A program made the translations under genes and the position numbers. A stretch of 32,443 bases of DNA, from contig JAPCJS010000006.1 in NCBI GenBank assembly GCA_027886825.1, positions 1-32,443 on the forward strand. The letters are read 5' to 3'. The notes below the pieces were generated by a model. The model saw nothing but the letters and a program-made list of their open reading frames with translations. It was not told the DNA's origin and did not search any database. The DNA is from Nitrososphaerota archaeon (GTDB lineage: Archaea > Thermoproteota > Nitrososphaeria > Nitrososphaerales > Gagatemarchaeaceae). Shown here piece by piece: positions 31,467 through 32,443 of this stretch (position 1 is the stretch's first letter; every line of letters starts with the position of its first letter).

Positions 31467-31925
31467 TCAATCGGCCAGAAGGTAGTACACATCGGTGCGA
31501 ATCAGCGAAGGATTTGCATCCCACTCAGGCCGCCAGTGACCGTAGATCTCCCAATTTGGCCCCGCAAGGTCGTGATTGTTGGCCGCGCACCAGCTGCGGA
31601 CGGCATCGTGCGCCGCGCCGAGGCCGCCATAGGGGCCGAAATACGTCGTCGACGCCACAGCACCAGCCGGTGTTGCCGATCGTACGACTTCGCCCTGCTC
31701 AACAAAAGGTCCGTTCAGCTCTACGCCTGCCTCGAGCCGAATGCTGTCGTCCCAATAGACAGCGACGTGGCGGCCGCCCCTCGCTTGCTGCGCACGCAGT
31801 GCGTTCCAGACTACTCCGCAGCACTCAGGGACCAAGCGCGAGAGCTCGGACGACCTTGCCTGCCGTCGGATCACCGCGAGATGGACACTGTTGAGTTGCT
31901 GGAGCTGAACGGCGAAGGCGGTCAT
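31467..31925 (-). CDS. GyrI-like / AraC effector-binding domain protein
   Basis: A 152-residue stand-alone GyrI-like small-molecule-binding domain, the fold used by drug-sensing regulators such as BmrR and by some hydrolases. It shows HLAVIRRQARSSELSRLVPECCGVVWNALR, a GRHVAVYWDDSIRLEAGVEL strand pair, then VASTTYFGPYGGLGAAHDAVRSWC and WEIYGHWRPEWDANPSLIRTDVYYLL, all in family order. The acidic residue in the final EWDANP region is normal. It lacks a DNA-binding domain, so it may sense or sequester a toxic compound. A minus-strand TTTAAG box lies about 90 bases upstream (near 32010-32016), leaving a leader of some 60 bases. Confidence 0.82.
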   Translation of the reverse strand: MTAFAVQLQQLNSVHLAVIRRQARSSELSRLVPECCGVVWNALRAQQARGGRHVAVYWDDSIRLEAGVELNGPFVEQGEVVRSATPAGAVASTTYFGPYGGLGAAHDAVRSWCAANNHDLAGPNWEIYGHWRPEWDANPSLIRTDVYYLLAD

Positions 31926-32062
31926 GGGCTTCTCTTTGACGGAACGTCGGCTTCTTCGGGTTGCCTGATCAACTCGCCGGCCTCCTCACGTGAAATGCCG
32001 AAGGCCAACTTAAATTTTCGTTTTCGAAACGCCGGGATGGAGCCGGCTTCGAATGGCTCCTC

Positions 32063-32443
32063 TTACGGTCCAGCGAAGAAGCCTCGAAGCTCCTGAGCGA
32101 CTAGCGCCGGATCGCCCCGCCTGTTGAAAGGTCCTGGGTCGCTTGAACCGCCGTGGTCAAGTCCCGGGAACTCGGCCCGTCTGACGTGCGGGAGAATCTT
32201 CTCGAGCGAATCGAGGGCATCCTTCAGGTAGGGTGGACTCTTGCTGCCTCCCAGTAGGAGCACGCTGGCGGTTACCTTCCTGAAGTCCTCGAGTCTCCCG
32301 CTCATCTCGGCGACCAGTTCGAAGTCATAGTGGAGTGTTGCGGCGAGCTGGCTCATCGTTTCATCGCCCTCCTTGGCAATTTTTCTCCTGCTTCTTCATC
32401 TGCATGTCTGTGAGATATTCAAGGAGCGGCCTCGGCAGGAGCC
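32063..32443 (-). pseudogene. Alpha/beta hydrolase 3' part, apparently frameshifted, cut by window edge
   Basis: The frame 32063-32356 encodes the C-terminal part of an alpha/beta hydrolase (TLHYDFELVAEMSGRLEDFRKV, then VLLLGGSKSPPYLKDALDSLE and FPGLDHGGSSDP with the catalytic His). From the window edge, a different frame reads LLPRPLLEYLTDMQMKKQEK and ends in a TGA at 32363-32361; this looks like the part just before. The join at about 32360-32385 therefore needs a frame change. Either the gene is broken or the base is a sequencing error. The nucleophile half lies outside the window. Confidence 0.7.

Noticed and set aside
31922-32008. Minus-strand small frame whose TGA overlaps the GyrI-like ATG as ATGA
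   Set aside because: The TATA box lies directly beside its first TTG, so the transcript would start inside the frame; no usable start remains.
31449-32096. Open plus-strand frame of 215 codons
   Set aside because: It is the antisense of the GyrI-like gene and its upstream region; the product is Arg/Ser/Pro-rich with no domain, while the minus-strand product matches a known fold.

Overview
The window is archaeal, most likely from a member of the Nitrososphaerota (Thaumarchaeota) or a close relative. The evidence is a PEFG-CTERM surface protein (13170-13949), an archaeal-type DUF1512 membrane protein (11771-12877), a VapBC pair, and a recurring promoter layout. In that layout a TTAAAT or TTATAT TATA box sits 26-29 bases upstream of the start codon, which implies leaderless mRNAs. 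GTG and TTG starts are common. The sequence is GC-rich with AT-rich promoters. No rRNA, complete tRNA, transposase or CRISPR array was seen. The exact lineage is inferred, not shown.

Left part (1-9668): the 3' end of a ROK-family sugar kinase; two unrecognised minus-strand genes; a VOC protein; then a minus-strand block read from 6531 down to 1909. That block holds a Tat-signal, coiled-coil, gluconate-dehydrogenase-subunit-3-like protein, a GMC flavoprotein, a nucleotidyltransferase-like protein and an unrecognised protein. Next come a DUF1294 membrane protein, a RidA protein, and a class III adenylate cyclase fused to a TolB/FlgO-like domain and TPRs.

Middle (9805-19880): an alpha/beta hydrolase; a cytosolic HtrA-PDZ protease next to DUF1512; the PEFG-CTERM protein behind a palindromic promoter; a divergent Nudix / BBE flavin oxidase pair; a VapBC module with an operator-like palindrome; an SGNH hydrolase; and a membrane-anchored glutaminyl cyclase.

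Right part (20100-32443): this part is mosaic and partly decaying. It holds a frameshifted DHFR-family gene and a second truncated copy of its 5' end 9 kb away. A two-gene operon encodes a leader-like small protein and a 762-residue protein with a glycine zipper, and it has its own promoter and hairpin terminator. Other genes are DUF4287-DUF1801 followed by an NHL-propeller remnant, a CDF metal transporter, a NatA/NatB-type ABC exporter, an SRPBCC protein, an alpha/beta hydrolase, an SDR remnant behind a GyrI-like protein, and a frameshifted hydrolase at the right edge. Two copies of a structured palindromic element lie directly after gene ends at 20754-20820 and 30942-31012.

The strongest candidates for something new are the 22048-24767 operon, the paired palindromic element, and the Tat-exported coiled-coil dehydrogenase pair.
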